Shown here: positions 12,601 to 26,516 of the stretch, piece by piece
Layout: each line of letters starts with the position of its first letter
Numbering within the stretch: position 1 is the stretch's first letter
Assembly (NCBI GenBank): GCA_963575645.1
Contig: OY754469.1
Span: forward strand, 25,562,001-25,626,000
Reading direction: 5' to 3'
From: Xanthostigma xanthostigma
Lineage: Eukaryota; Arthropoda; Insecta; Raphidioptera; Raphidiidae
DNA length: 64,000 bases
Translations under genes and position numbers: made by a program
Notes under the pieces: model-generated
The model's database searches: none
Told to the model about the DNA's origin: nothing
Seen by the model: only the letters and a program-made list of their open reading frames with translations

Positions 12601-13039
12601 TGCAAATGAGTCTTTATAGGCAAAATTGCTTTATTTTATGAAGGTTAGTCTATTTACACTATAACATTCAGGTTTGGATCATTCTCTCATAAGAAAATGC
12701 AAACTGCATATTAACCATTATTTTAACGCAGACAAGCAGTTTTTACATGCTACACGACAATTGCGTGCAAATGAGTCCTTATAGGCAAAATTGCTTTATT
12801 TTACAAAAGTAAGTCTGTTTTTACTATAACATTCAGGTTTGGATCATTCTCTCATAAGAAAATGCAAACTGCATATTAACCATTATTTTAACGCATACAA
12901 GCAGTTTTTACATGCTTTATGACAATTAGGGTCAAATGAGTCCTTATAGGCAAAATTGCTTTATTTCATGAAGGTAAGTCTATTTACACTATACCATTCA
13001 ATTTTGGATCATTCTCTCATAAGAAAATGCAAACTGCAA
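9694..13039. repeat. Satellite segment with partial 22-monomer periodicity
   Basis: Contains class G (9,732), copies with GTTTTTAAATGC and ATTAGGGGAAATGAG (10,112; 12,411) and a copy with CAAGAGGGTTAG (11,161). Markers at 9,783, 11,161 and 11,331 recur at 13,401, 14,781 and 14,951, offsets 3,618-3,620 bp, or 22 monomers less small deletions. The middle of the two 3.6-kb stretches does not match well, so this is an eroded or recombined higher-order repeat. A copy at about 11,331 has an 8-bp deletion (GAAGGTTTACACTATAAC). Confidence 0.8.
9732..9895. repeat. Divergent class G monomer
   Basis: A 164-bp copy more divergent than its neighbours: GTTTTCACATGTTTTACGAC, ATTAGGTGGAAATAAG, CCTTAAAGGC, AATTGTTTTATTTCACAAAGG and CTACGTTCAC. 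The next copy (AAATTGCAAATTGCATATTA) is also unusual. The pair occurs three times, with the TTTCACATGT signature at 9,783, 13,401 and 47,681. The three share nearly all rare differences, so they are copies of one diverged pair and not independent mutants. Confidence 0.88.
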
Positions 13040-14500
13040 ATTAACCATTATTTTAACGCTGACAAGCAGTTTTTACATGCTTTATGACAATTAGAAGCAA
13101 ATGAGTCTTTATAGACAAAATTGCTTTATTTCATGAAGGTAAGTCTATTTACACTATAACAATCAGGTTTGGATCATTCTCTCATAAGAAAATGCAAACT
13201 GAATATTAACCGTTATTTTAACGCTGACAAGCAGTTTTTACATGCTTTACGACAATTAGGTGCAAATGAGTCCTTATAGGCAAAAGTGCTTTATTTCATG
13301 AGGGTAAGTCAATTTACACTATAACATTCAGGTTTGGATCATTCTCTCATAAGAAAATGCAAACTGCATATTTACTATCATTTTCACGCAGACAAGCAGT
13401 TTTCACATGTTTTACGACAATTAGGTGGAAATAAGTCCTTAAAGGCAAAATTGTTTTATTTCACAAAGGTAAGTCTACGTTCACTATAACATTCAGGTTT
13501 GGATAATTCTCTCATAAGAAATTGCAAATTGCATATTAACTTTTATTTTAACGCAGACAAGCAGTTTTTACATGCTTCACGACAATTGCGTGCAAAAGAG
13601 TCCTTATAGGCAAAATTGCTTTATTTTACAAAGGTAAGTCTATTTACACTATAACATTCAGGTTTGGATCATTCTCTCATAAGAAAATGCAAACTGCATA
13701 TTAACCATTATTTTAACGCTTACAAGCAGTTTTTAAATGCTTTATGACAATTAGGGGAAATGAGTCCTTATAGGCAAAATTGCTTTATTTCATGAAGGTA
13801 AGTCTATTTACACTATGACATTCAGGTTTGGATCTTTCTCTCATAAGAAAATGCAAACGGCATATTAACCATTATTTAAACGCAGACCAGCAGTTTTTAC
13901 ATGCTTTACGACAATTAGGTGCAAATGAGTCTTTATAGGCAAAATTGCTTTATTTTATGAAGGTAAGTCTATTTACACTATAACATTCAGGTTTGGATCA
14001 TTCTCTCATAAGAAAATGCAAACTGCATATTAACCATTATTTTAACGCAGACAAGCAGTTTTTACATGCTTCACGACAATTGCGTGCAAGTGAGTCCTTA
14101 TAGGCAAAATTGCTTTATTTTACAAAGGTAAGTCTATTTACACTATACCATTCAGGTTTGGATCATTCTCTCATAAGAAAATGCAAACTGCATATTAACC
14201 ATTATTTAAACGCAGACAAGCAGTTTTTACATGCTTTACGACAATTAGGTGCAAATAAGTTTTTATAGGCAAATTTGCTTTATTTCATGAGGGTTAGTCT
14301 ATTTACACTATAATATTCAGGTTTGGATCATTCTCTCATAAGAAAATGCAAACTGCATATTTACTATCATTTTCACGCAGACAAGCAGTTTTTACATGCA
14401 TCACGACATTTGCGTGCAAATGAGTCCTTATAGGCAAAATTGCTTTATTTTACAAAGGTAAGTCTATTTACACTATAATATTCAGGTTTGGATCATTCTC
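13040..14500. repeat. Nine-monomer block, paralogue of 47,320-48,780
   Basis: Six diagnostic variants keep a constant offset of 34,280 bp to the later block: ATTAGAAGC/ATAGACAAAA, AACAATCAGG (13,161), TTTCACATGT (13,401), TTTTTAAATG (13,730), AAACGGCATA (13,855) and CACTATACCATTC (14,141). There is no net indel across roughly 1.46 kb, and by eye the copies differ at around one percent of positions. The copies diverge to the left (ACCATTCAAT versus AACATTCAGG) and to the right of about 14.5 kb. Confidence 0.88.
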
Positions 14501-16679
14501 TCATAAGAAAATGCAAACTGCATATTAACCATTATTTTAACGCAGACAAGCAGTTTTTACATGCTTTACGACAATTAGGTGCAAATGAGTCTTTATAGGC
14601 AAAATTGCTTTATTTTATAAAGGTAAGTCTATTTACACTATAACATTCAGGTTTGGATCATTCTCTCATAAGAAGATGCAAACTGCATATTAACCATTAT
14701 TTTAACGCAGACAAGCAGTTTTTACATGCTTCACGACAATTGCGTGCAAGTGAGTCCTTATAGGCAAAATTGCTTTATTTCAAGAGGGTTAGTCTATTTA
14801 CACTATAACATTTAGGTTTGGATCATTCTCTCATAAGAAAATGCAAACTGCATATTAACCATTATTTTAACGCAGACAAGCAGTTTTTACATGCTTTATG
14901 ACAATTAGGGGCAAATGAGTCCTTATAGGCAAAATTGCTTTATTTCATGAAGGTTTACACTATAACATTCAGGTTTGGATCATTCTCTCATAAGAAAATG
15001 TAAACTGCATATTATCCATTATTTTAACGCAGACAAGCAGTTTTTACATGCTTTACGACAATTAGGTGCAAATAAGTCCTTATAGGCAAAATTGCTTTAT
15101 TTTACAAAGGTAAGTTTACTTAAACTATAACATTCAGGTTTAGATCATTCTCTCATAAGAAAATGCAAACTGCATATTAACTATTATTTTAACGCATACA
15201 AGCAGTTTTTACATGCTTTATGACAATTAGGTGCAAATGAGTCTTTATAGGCAAAATTGCTTTATTTCATGAGGGTAAGTCTATTTACACTATAACATTC
15301 AGGTTTGGATCAATCTTTCATAAGAAAATGCAAACTGCATATTAACCATTATTTTAACGCAGACAAGCAGTTTTTACATGCTTTATGACAATTAGGGGCA
15401 AATGAGTCCTTATAGGCAAAATTGCTTTATTTCATGAAGGTTTACACTATAACATTCAGGTTTGGATCATTCTCTCATAAGAAAATGCAAACTGCATATT
15501 AACCATTATTTTAACGCATACAAGCAGTTCTTAAATGCTTTATGACAATTAGGGGAAATGAATCCTTATAGGCAAAATTGCTTTATTTCATGAAGGTAAG
15601 TCTATTTACACTATGACATTCAGGTTTGGATCTTTCTCTCATAAGAAAATGCAAACGGCATATTAACCATTATTTAAACGCAGACAAGCAGTTTTTACAT
15701 GCTTTACGACAATTAGGTGCAAATGAGTCTTTATAGGCAAAATTGCTTTATTTTATGAAGGTAAGTCTATTTACACTATAACATTCAGGTTTGGATCATT
15801 CTCTCATAAGAAAATGCAAACTGCATATTAACCATTATTTTAACGCAGACAAGCAGTTTTTACATGCTTCACGACAATTGCGTGCAAGTGAGTCCTTATA
15901 GACAAAATTGCTTTATTTTACAAAGGTAAGTCTATTTACACTATAACATTCAGGTTTGGATCATTCTCTCATAAGAAAATGCAAACTGCATATTAACCAT
16001 TATTTAAACGCAGACAAGCAGTTTTTACATGCTTTACGACAATTAGGTGCAAATAAGTCTTTATAAGCAAAATTGCTTTATTTCATGAAGGTATAACAAT
16101 TTACACTATAACATTCAGGTTTGGATCATTTTCTAAATTAGAAAATGCAAACTGCATATTATCCATTATTTTAACGCAGACAAGCAGTTTTTACATGTTT
16201 TACGACAATTAGGTGCAAATAAGTCCTTATAGGCAAGATTGCTTTATTTTACAAAGGTAAGTTTACTTAAACTATAACATTCAGGTTTGAATCATTCTCT
16301 CATAAGAAAATGCTAACTGCATATTTACTATCATTTTAACGCATACAAGCAGTTTTTACATGCTTTATGACAATTAGGTGCAAATGAGTCTTTATAGGCA
16401 AAATTGCTTTATTTCATGAGGGTAAGTCTATTTACACTATAACATTCAGGTTTGGATCATTCTTTCATAAGGAAATGCAAACTGCATATTAACCATTATT
16501 TTAACGCAGACAAGCAGTTTTTACATGCTTCACGACAATTGCGTGCAAATGAGTCCTTATAGGCAAAATTGCTTTATTTTACAAAGGTAAGTCTATTTTC
16601 ACTATAACATTCAGATTTGGATCATTCTCTCATAAGAAAATGCAAACTGCATATTATACATTATTTTAACGCATACAAG
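14501..16679. repeat. Satellite segment with two 8-bp-deleted monomers
   Basis: About 13 monomers. Two copies (near 14,951 and 15,436) carry the same 8-bp loss that turns GGTAAGTCTATTTACAC into GGTTTACAC, as at 11,331. A copy at 15,529 has TTCTTAAATGC, a derivative of the TTTTTAAATGC variant. Near 16,124 a copy has the unusual TTTTCTAAATTAGAAAATGC. No unique sequence was found. Confidence 0.8.
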
Positions 16680-18281
16680 CAGTTTTTACATGCTTTATAA
16701 AATTAGGTGCAAATGAGTCCTTATAGGCAAAATTGCTTTATTTCATGAGGGTAAGTCTATTTACACTATAACATTTAGGTTTGGATCATTCTCTCATAAG
16801 AAAATGCAAACTGCATATTAACCATTATTTAAACGCAGACAAGCAGTTTTTACATGCTTTACGACAATAAGTAGCAAATGAGTCTTTATAGGTAAAATTG
16901 CTTTATTTCATGAGGGTAAGTCTATTTACACTATAACATTCAGGTTTGGATCATTCTTTCATAAGAAAATGCAAACTGCATATTAACCATTATTTTAACG
17001 CAGACAAGCAGTTTTTACATGCTTTATGACAATTAGGTGCAAATGAGTCTTTATAGGCAAAATTGCTTTATTTCATGAAGGTAAGTCTATTTACACTATA
17101 ACATTCAGGTTTGGATCATTCTCTCATAAGAAAATGCAAACTGCATATTAACCATTATTTTAACGCAGACAAGCAGTTTTTACATGCTTTATGACAATTA
17201 GGGGCAAATGAGTACTTAAAGGCAAAATTGCTTTATTTCATGAAGGTATAACAATTTACACTATAACATTCAGGTTTGGATCATTTTCTCATTAGAAAAT
17301 GCAAACTGCATATTATCCATTATTTTAACGCAGACAAGCAGTTTTTACATGCTTTACGACAATTAGGTGCAAATAAGTCTTTATAGGCAAAATTGCTTTA
17401 TTTTACAAAGGTAAGTTTACTTAAACTATAACATTCAGGTTTAGATCATTCTCTCATAAGAAAATGCAAACTGCATATTAACTATTATTTTAACGCATAC
17501 AAGCAGTTTTTACATGCTTTATGACAATTAGGTGCAAATGAGTCTTTATAGGCAAAATTGCTTTATTTCATGAGGGTAAGTCTATTTACACTATAACATT
17601 CAGGTTTGGATCATTCTCTTATAAGAAAATGCTAACTGCATATTTACTATCATTTTAACGCATACAAGCAGTTTTTACATGCTTTATGACAATTAGGTGC
17701 AAATGAGTCTTTATAAGCAAAATTGCTTTATTTCATGAGGGTAAGTCTATTTTCACTATAACATTCAGGTTTGGATCATTCTTTCATAAGGAAATGCAAA
17801 CTGCATATTAACCATTATTTTAACGCAGACAAGCAGTTTTTACATGCTTCACGACAATTGCGTGCAAATGAGTCCTTATAGGCAAAATTGCTTTATTTTA
17901 CAAAGGTAAGTCTATTTTCACTATAACATTCAGGTTTGGATCTTTCTCTCATAAGAAAATGCAAACTGCATATTATACATTATTTTAACGCATACAAGCA
18001 GTTTTTACATGCTTTATGACAATTAGGGGCAAATGAGTCCTTATAGACAAAATTGCTTTATTTCATGAAGGTAAGTCTATTTACACTATAACATTCAGGT
18101 TTGGATCATTTTCTCATAAGAAAATGCAAACTGCATATTAAGCATTATTTTAACGCTGACAAGCAGTTTTTACATGCTTTATGACAATTAGGGGCAAATG
18201 AGTCCCTATAGGCAAAATTGCTTTATTTCATGAAGGTAAGTCTATTTACACTATAACATTTAGGTTTGGATCATTCTTTCA

Positions 18282-18445
18282 TAAGAAAATGCAAACTGCA
18301 TAATAACCATTATTTTAACGCAGACAAGCAGTTTTTACATGCTTCACGACAATTGCATGCAAATGAGTCCTTATAGGCAAAAATGCTTTATTTTACAAAG
18401 GTAAGTCTATTTACACTATAACATTCAGGTTTGGATCATTCTCTC
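18282..18445. repeat. Class E monomer, 164 bp (first of 14 copies)
   Basis: A 164-bp variant marked by GCATAATAACC at position 17, followed by CTTCACGACAATTGCATGC and GGCAAAAATGC. The ATAATAACC signature starts at 18,300, 21,763, 24,402, 27,203, 30,832, 33,471, 35,450, 40,068, 43,192, 51,108, 53,746, 56,220, 59,024 and 62,156. It is absent before 18.3 kb. Spacings of 3,463, 2,639, 2,801, 3,629, 2,639 and 1,979 bp correspond to 21, 16, 17, 22, 16 and 12 monomers, so it is the best single ruler for the higher-order structure. Each copy contains an exact ATGCAAAT octamer. Confidence 0.9.
18357..18364 (+). promoter_or_regulatory. Octamer ATGCAAAT in class E monomers
   Basis: Class E copies contain the exact octamer ATGCAAAT, which in animals is the binding motif of POU-family factors such as Oct1. 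It lies 57 bp after the ATAATAACC signature: 18,357, 21,820, 24,459, 27,260, 30,889, 33,528, 35,507, 40,125, 43,249, 51,165, 53,803, 56,277, 59,081 and 62,213. It also occurs in the chimeric monomers at 37,486 and 56,772. Other classes have GTGCAAAT or GGGCAAAT at this place. The motif arises by a G to A change at a CpG of class B, so it may be accidental; no regulatory role is claimed. Confidence 0.35.
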
Positions 18446-21400
18446 ATAAGAAAATGCAAACTGCATATTAACCATTATTTAAACGCAGACAAGCAGTTTT
18501 TACATGCTTTACGACAATTAGGTGCAAATGAGTCTTTATAGGCAAAATTGCTTTATTTCATGAGGGTAAGTCTATTTACACTATAACATTCAGGTTTGGA
18601 TCATTCTCTCATAAGAAAATGCAAACTGCATATTTACTATCATTTTCACGCAGACAAGCAGTTTTTACATGCTTCACGACAATTGCGTGCAAATGAGTCC
18701 TTATATGCAAAATTGCTTTATTTTACAAAGTTAAGTCTATTTACACTATAATATTCAGGTTTGGATTATTCTCTCATAAGCAAATGCAAACTGCATATTA
18801 ACTATTATTTAAACGCAGACAAGCAGTTTTTACATGCTTTACGACAATTAGGTGCAAATGAGTCCTTATAGGCAAAATTGCTTTATTTCATGAGGGTTAG
18901 TCTATTTACACTATAACATTTAGGTTTGGATCATTCTCTCATAAAAAAATGCAAACTGCATATTAACCATTATTTAAACGCAGACAAGCAGTTTTTACAT
19001 GCTTTACGACAATTAGGTGCAAATGAGTCTTTATAGGCAAAATTGCTTTATTTCATGAGGATAAGTCTATTTACACTATAACATTCAGGTTTGGATCATT
19101 CTTTCATAAGAAAATGCAAACTGCATATTAACCATTATTTTAACGCAGACAAGCAGTTTTTACATGCTTTATGACAATTAGGGGCAAATGAGTCCTTATA
19201 GGCAAAATTGCTTTATTTCATGAAGGTATAACTATTTACACTATAACATTCAGGTTTGGATCATTCTCTCATAAGAAAATGCAAACTGCATATTATCCAT
19301 TATTTTAACGCAGACAAGCAGTTTTTACATGCTTTACGACAATTAGGTGCAAATAAGTCCTTATAGGCAAAATTGTTTAATTTTACAAAGGTAGTTTACT
19401 TAAACTATAACATTCAGGTTTAGATCATTCTCTCATAAGAAAATGCAAACTGCATATTAACTATTATTTTAACGCATACAAGCAGTTTTTACATGCTTTA
19501 TGACAATTAGGTGCAAATGAGTCTTTATAGGCAAAATTGCTTTATTTCATGAGGGTAAGTCTATTTACACTATAACATTCAGGTTTGGATCATTCTCTCA
19601 TAAGAAAATGCAAACTGCATATTTACTATCATTTTAACGCATACAAGCAGTTTTTACATGCTTTATGACAATTAGGTGCAAATGAGTCTTTATAGGCAAA
19701 ATTGCTTTATTTCATGAGGGTAAGTCTATTTACACTATAACATTCAGGTTTGGATCATTCTTTCATAAGAAAATGCAAACTGCATATTAACCATTATTTT
19801 AACGCAGACAAGCAGTTTTTACATGCTTCACGACAATTGCGTGCAAATGAGTCCTTATAGGCAAAATTGCTTTATTTTACAAAGGTAAGTCTATTTTTAC
19901 TATAACATTCAGGTTAGATCATTCTCTCATAAGAAAATGCAAACTGCATATTAACCATTATTTTAACGCATACAAGCAGTTTTTACATGCTTTATGACAA
20001 CTAGGGGCGAATGAGTCCTTATAGGCAAAATTGCTTTATTTCATGAAGGTAAGTCTATTTACACTATAACATTTAGGTTTGGATCATTCTCTTATAAGAA
20101 AAGGCAAACTGCATATTAACCATTATTTTAACGCAAACAAGCTGTTTTTACATGTTTCACGACAATTGCGTGCAAATGAGTCCTTATAGGCAAAATTGCT
20201 TTATTTTACAAAGTAAAGTCTATTTACACTATAACATTCAGGTTTGGATCATTCTCTCATAAGAAAATGCAAACTGCATATTAACCATTATTTAAACGCA
20301 GACAAGCAGTTTTTACATGCTTTACGACAATTAGGTGCAAATGAGTCTTTATAGGCAAAATTGCTTTATTTCATGAGGGTAAGTCTATTTACACTATAAC
20401 ATTCAGGTTTGGATCATTCTCTCATAAGAAAATGCAAACTGCATATTAACCATTATTTTAACGCAGACAAGCAGTTTTTACATGCTTCACGACAATTGCG
20501 TGCAAATGAGTCCTTATAGGCAAAATTGCTTTATTTTACAAAGGTAAGTCTATTTTCACTATAACATTCAGGTTTGGATCATTCTCTCATAAGAAAATGC
20601 AAACTACATATTATACATTATTTTAACGCATAAAAGCAGTTTTTACATGCTTTATGACAATTAGGGGCAAATGAGTCCTTATAGGCAAAATTGCTTTATT
20701 TTACAAAGGTAAGTCTATTTACACTATAACATTCAGGTTTGGATCAATCTTTCATAAGAAAATGCAAACTGCATATTAACCATTATTTTAACGCAGACAA
20801 GCAGTTTTTACATGCTTTATGACAATTAGGGGCAAATGAGTACTTATAGGCAAAATTGCTTAATTTCATGAAGGTATAACAATTTACACTATAACATTCA
20901 GGTTTGGATCATTTTCTCATTAGAAAATGCAAACTGCATATTATCCATTATTTTAACGCAGACAAGCAGTTTTTACATGCTTTACGACAATTAGGTGCAA
21001 ATAAGTCCTTATAGGCAAAATTGCTTTATTTTACAAAGGTAAGTTTACTTAAACTATAACATTCAGGTTTGGATCATTCTCTCATAAGAAAATGCTAACT
21101 GCATATTTACTATCATTTTAACGCATACAAGCAGTTTTTACATGCCTTATGACAATTAGGTGCAAATGAGTCTTTATAGGCAAAATTGCTTTATTTCATG
21201 AGGGTAAGTCTATTTACACTATAACATTCAGGTTTGGATCATTCTTTCATAAGGAAATGCAAACTGCATATTAACCATTATTTTAACGCAGACAAGCAGT
21301 TTTTACATGCTTCACGACAATTGCGTGCAAATGAGTCCTTATAGGCAAAATTGCTTTATTTTACAAAGATAAGTCTATTTTCACTATAACATTCAGGTTT

Positions 21401-22239
21401 GGATCATTCTCTCATAAGAAAATGCAAACTGCATATTATACATTATTTTAACGCATAAAAGCAGTTTTTACATGCTTTATGACAATTAGGGGCAAATGAG
21501 TCCTTATAGGCAAAATTGCTTTATTTCATGAAGGTAAGTCTATTTACACTATAACATTCAGGTTTGGATCATTCTCTCATATGAAAATGCAAACTGCATA
21601 TTAACAATTATTTTAACGCTGACAAGCAGTTTTTACATGCTTTATGACAATTAGGGGCAAATGAGTCCCTATAGGCAAAATTGCTTTATTTTATGAAGGT
21701 AAGTCTATTTACACTATAACATTTAGGTTTGGATCATTCTTTCATAAGAAAATGCAAACTGCATAATAACCATTATTTTAACGCAGACAAGCAGTTTTTA
21801 CATGCTTCACGACAATTGCATGCAAATGAGTCCTTATAGGCAAAAATGCTTTATTTTACAAAGGTAAGTCTATTTACACTATAACATTCAGGTTTGGATC
21901 ATTCTCTCATAAGAAAATGCAAACTGCATATTAACCATTATTTAAACGCAGACAAGCAGTTTTTACATGCTTTACGACAATTAGGTGCAAATGAGTCTTT
22001 ATAGGCAAAATTGCTTTATTTCATGAGGGTAAGTCTATTTACACTATAACATTCAGGTTTGGATCATTCTCTCATAAGAAAATGCAAACTGCATATTTAC
22101 TATCATTTTTACGCAGACAAGCAGTTTTTACATGCTTCACGACAATTGCGTGCAAATGAGTCCATATATGCAAAATTGCTTTATTTTACAAAGTTAAGTC
22201 TATTTACAGTATAATATTCAGGTTTGGATTATTCTGTCA

Positions 22240-22404
22240 TAAGCAAATGCAAACTGCATATTAACTATTATTTAAACGCAGACAAGCAGTTTTTACATGC
22301 TTTACGACAATTAGGTGCAAATGAGTCCTTATAGGCAAAATTGCTTTATTTCATGAGGGTTAGTCTATTTACACTATAACATTTAGGTTTGGATAATTCT
22401 CTCA
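22240..22404. repeat. Class F monomer (representative)
   Basis: A 165-bp variant beginning TAAGCAAATGCAAACTGC and preceded by the linked end TATTTACAGTATAATATTC with GGATTATTCTGTCA, which destroys the usual GATC. The TATTTACAGT signature starts at 22,201, 24,840, 27,641, 31,270, 33,909, 35,888, 37,867 and 57,153. It lies 438 bp after the class E signature in the seven units from 21.8 to 35.9 kb that I could pair, so E and F mark the same higher-order unit. Related TAAGCAAATG copies without the ACAGT change occur near 2.1-2.5, 4.3, 10.9, 18.8, 40.4 and 59.3 kb. Confidence 0.87.
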
Positions 22405-25200
22405 TAAGAAAATGCAAACTGCATATTAACCATTATTTAAACGCAGACAAGCAGTTTTTACATGCTTTACGACAATTAGGTGCAAATGAGTCTTTATAGG
22501 CAAAATTGCTTTATTTCATGAGGATAAGTCTATTTACACTATAACATTCAGGTTTGGATCATTCTTTCATAAGAAAATGCAAACTGCATATTAACCATGA
22601 TTTTAACGCAGACAAGCAGTTTTTACATGCTTTATGACAATTAGGTGCAAATGAGTCTTTATAGGCAAAATTGCTTTATTTCATGAGGGTAAGTCTATTT
22701 ACACTATAACATTCAGGTTTGGATCATTCTCTCATAAGAAAATGCAAACTGCATATTAACCATTATTTAAACGAGACAAGCAGTTTTTACATGCTTTACG
22801 ACAATTAGGTGCAAATGAGTCTTTATAGGCAAAATTGCTTTATTTCATGAGGATAAGTCTATTTACACTATAACATTCAGGTTTGGATCAATCTTTCATA
22901 AGAAAATGCAAACTGCATATTAACCATTATTTTAACGCAGACAAGCAGTTTTTACATGCTTTATGACAATTAGGGGCAAATGAGTACTTATAGGCAAAAT
23001 TGCTTTATTTCATGAGGGTATAACAATTTACACTATAACATTCTGGTTTGGATCATTTTCTCATTAGAAAATGCAAACTGCATATTATCCATTATTTTAA
23101 CGCAGACAAGCAGTTTTTACATGCTTTACGACAATTAGGTGCAAATAAGTCCTTATAGGCAAAATTGCTTTATTTTACAAAGGTAAGTTTACTTAAACTA
23201 TAACATTCAGGTTTGGATCATTCTCTCATAAGAAAATGCTAACTGCATATTTACTATCATTTTAACGCATACAAGCAGTTTTTACATGCTTTATGACAAT
23301 TAGGTGCAAATGAGTCTTTATAGGCAAAATTGCTTTATTTCATGAGGGTAAGTCTATTTACACTATAACTTTCAGGTTTGGATCATTCTTTCATAAGGAA
23401 ATGCAAACTGCATATTAACCATTATTTTAACGCAGACAAGCAGTTTTTACATGCTTCACGACAATTGCGTGCAAATGAGTCCTTATAGGCAAAATTGCTT
23501 TATTTTACAAAGGTAAGTCTATTTTCACTATAACATTCAGGTTTGGATCATTCTCTCATAAGAAAATGCAAACTGCATATTATATATTATTTTAACGCAT
23601 ACAAGCAGTTTTTACATGCTTTATGACAATTAGGGGCAAATGAGTCCTTATAGGCAAAATTGCTTTATTTCATGAAGGTAAGTCTATTTACACTATAACA
23701 TTCAGGTTTGGATCATTCTCTCATAAGAAAATGCAAACTGCATATTAACAATTATTCTAACGCTGACAAGCAGTTTTTACATGCCTTATGACAATTAGGT
23801 GCAAATGAGTCTTTATAGGCAAAATTGCTTTATTTCATGAGGGTAAGTCTATTTACACTATAACATTCAGGTTTGGATCATTCTTTCATAAGGAAATGCA
23901 AACTGCATATTAACCATTATTTTAACGCAGACAAGCAGTTTTTACATGCTTCACGACAATTGCGTGCAAATGAGTCCTTATAGGCAAAATTGCTTTATTT
24001 TAGAAAGGTAAGTCTATTTTCACTATAACATTCAGGTTTGGATCATTCTCTCATAAGAAAATGCAAACTGCATATTATACATTATTCTAACGCATAAAAG
24101 CAGTTTTTACATGCTTTATGACAATTAGGGGCAAATGAGTCCTTATAGGCAAAATTGCTTTATTTCATGAAGGTAAGTCTATTTACACTATAACATTCAG
24201 GTTTGGATCATTCTCTCATAAGAAAATGCAAACTGCATATTAACAATTATTTTAACGCTGACAAGCAGTTTTTACATGCTTTATGACAATTAGGGGCAAA
24301 TGAGTCCCTATAGGCAAAATTGCTTTATTTTATGAAGGTAAGTCTATTTACACTATAACATTTAGGTTTGGATCATTCTTTCATAAGAAAATGCAAACTG
24401 CATAATAACCATTATTTTAACGCAGACAAGCAGTTTTTACATGCTTCACGACAATTGCATGCAAATGAGTCCTTATAGGCAAAAATGCTTTATTTTACAA
24501 AGGTAAGTCTATTTACACTATAACATTCAGGTTTGGATCATTCTCTCATAAGAAAATGCAAACTGCATATTAACCATTATTTAAACGCAGACAAGCAGTT
24601 TTTACATGCTTTACGACAATTAGGTGCAAATGAGTCTTTATAGGCAAAATTGCTTTATTTCATGAGGGTAAGTCTATTTACACTATAACATTCAGGTTTG
24701 GATCATTCTCTCATAAGAAAATGCAATCTGCATATTTACTATCATTTTTACGCAGACAAGCAGTTTTTACATGCTTCACGACAATTGCGTGCAAATGAGT
24801 CCATATATGCAAAATTGCTTTATTTTACAAAGTTAAGTCTATTTACAGTATAATATTCAGGTTTGGATTATTCTGTCATAAGCAAATGCAAACTGCATAT
24901 TAACTATTATTTAAACGCAGACAAGCAGTTTTTACATGCTTTACGACAATTAGGTGCAAATGAGTCCTTATAGGCAAAATTGCTTTATTTCATGAGGGTT
25001 AGTCTATTTACACTATAACATTTAGGTTTGGATAATTCTCTCATAAGAAAATGCAAACTGCATATTAACCATTATTTAAACGCAGACAAGCAGTTTTTAC
25101 ATGCTTTACGACAATTAGGTGCAAATGAGTCTTTATAAGCAAAATTGCTTTATTTCATGAGGATAAGTCTATTTACACTATAACATTCAGGTTTGGATCA

Positions 25201-26516
25201 TTCTTTCATAAGAAAATGCAAACTGCATATTAACCATGATTTTAACGCAGACAAGCAGTTTTTACATGCTTTATGACAATTAAGTGCAATGAGTCTTTAT
25301 AGGCAAAATTGCTTTATTTCATGAGGGTAAGTCTATTTACACTATAACATTCAGGTTTGGATCATTCTCTCATAAGAAAATGCAAACTGCATATTAACCA
25401 TTATTTAAACGAGACAAGCAGTTTTTACATGCTTTACGACAATTAGGTGCAAATGAGTCTTTATAGGCAAAATTGCTTTATTTCATGAGGATAAGTCTAT
25501 TTACACTATAACATTCAGGTTTGGATCAATCTTTCATAAGAAAATGCAAACTGCATATTAACCATTATTTTAACGCAGACAAGCAGTTTTTACATGCTTT
25601 ATGACAATTAGGGGCAAATGAGTACTTATAGGCAAAATTGCTTTATTTCATGAAGGTATAACAATTTACACTATAACATTCAGGTTTGGATCATTTTCTC
25701 ATTAGAAAATGCAAACTGCATATTATCCATTATTTTAACGCAGACAAGCAGTTTTTACATGCTTTACGACAATTAGGTGCAAATAAGTCCTTATAGGCAA
25801 AATTGCTTTATTTTACAAAGGTAAGTTTACTTAAACTATAACATTCAGGTTTGGATCATTCTCTCATAAGAAAATGCAAACTGCATATTAACCATGATTT
25901 TAACGCAGACAAGCAGTTTTTACATGCTTTATGACAATTAAGTGCAATGAGTCTTTATAGGCAAAATTGCTTTATTTCATGAGGGTAAGTCTATTTACAC
26001 TATAACATTCAGGTTTGGATCATTCTCTCATAAGAAAATGCAAACTGCATATTAACCATTATTTAAACGAGACAAGCAGTTTTTACATGCTTTACGACAA
26101 TTAGGTGCAAATGAGTCTTTATAGGCAAAATTGCTTTATTTCATGAGGATAAGTCTATTTACACTATAACATTCAGGTTTGGATCAATCTTTCATAAGAA
26201 AATGCAAACTGCATATTAACCATTATTTTAACGCAGACAAGCAGTTTTTACATGCTTTATGACAATTAGGGGCAAATGAGTACTTATAGGCAAAATTGCT
26301 TTATTTCATGAAGGTATAACAATTTACACTATAACATTCAGGTTTGGATCATTTTCTCATTAGAAAATGCAAACTGCATATTATCCATTATTTTAACGCA
26401 GACAAGCAGTTTTTACATGCTTTACGACAATTAGGTGCAAATAAGTCCTTATAGGCAAAATTGCTTTATTTTACAAAGGTAAGTTTACTTAAACTATAAC
26501 ATTCAGGTTTGGATCA
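25201..26516. repeat. 658-bp four-monomer tandem duplication
   Basis: Two adjacent copies of a four-monomer unit. The one-base-deleted variant TTAAGTGCAATGAG has its TAAGTGCAAT at 25,281 and 25,939, exactly 658 bp apart, and AAACGAGACAAGC and GAGTACTTATAGG repeat at the same spacing. I saw no differences between the copies over the parts compared, so the event looks recent. The matching place in the second 9-kb copy (about 34.3-34.6 kb) has only one such unit, with a further monomer missing. Confidence 0.9.

Larger units (their letters stand above)
16680..19916. repeat. Satellite segment introducing the E/F higher-order type
   Basis: 16,680-17,130 repeats 1,040-1,480 at an offset of 15,642 bp (shared GACAATAAGTAGC and GGTAAAATTGC). 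From about 17.3 kb the order of classes resembles the later higher-order units, and the first class E copy appears at 18,282, followed by a TAAGCAAATG copy near 18.78 kb. The distance to the next E signature is 3,463 bp (21 monomers). The copy at 19,911-19,920 is 2 bp short (AGGTTAGATC), which fixes the start of the next block. Confidence 0.82.
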
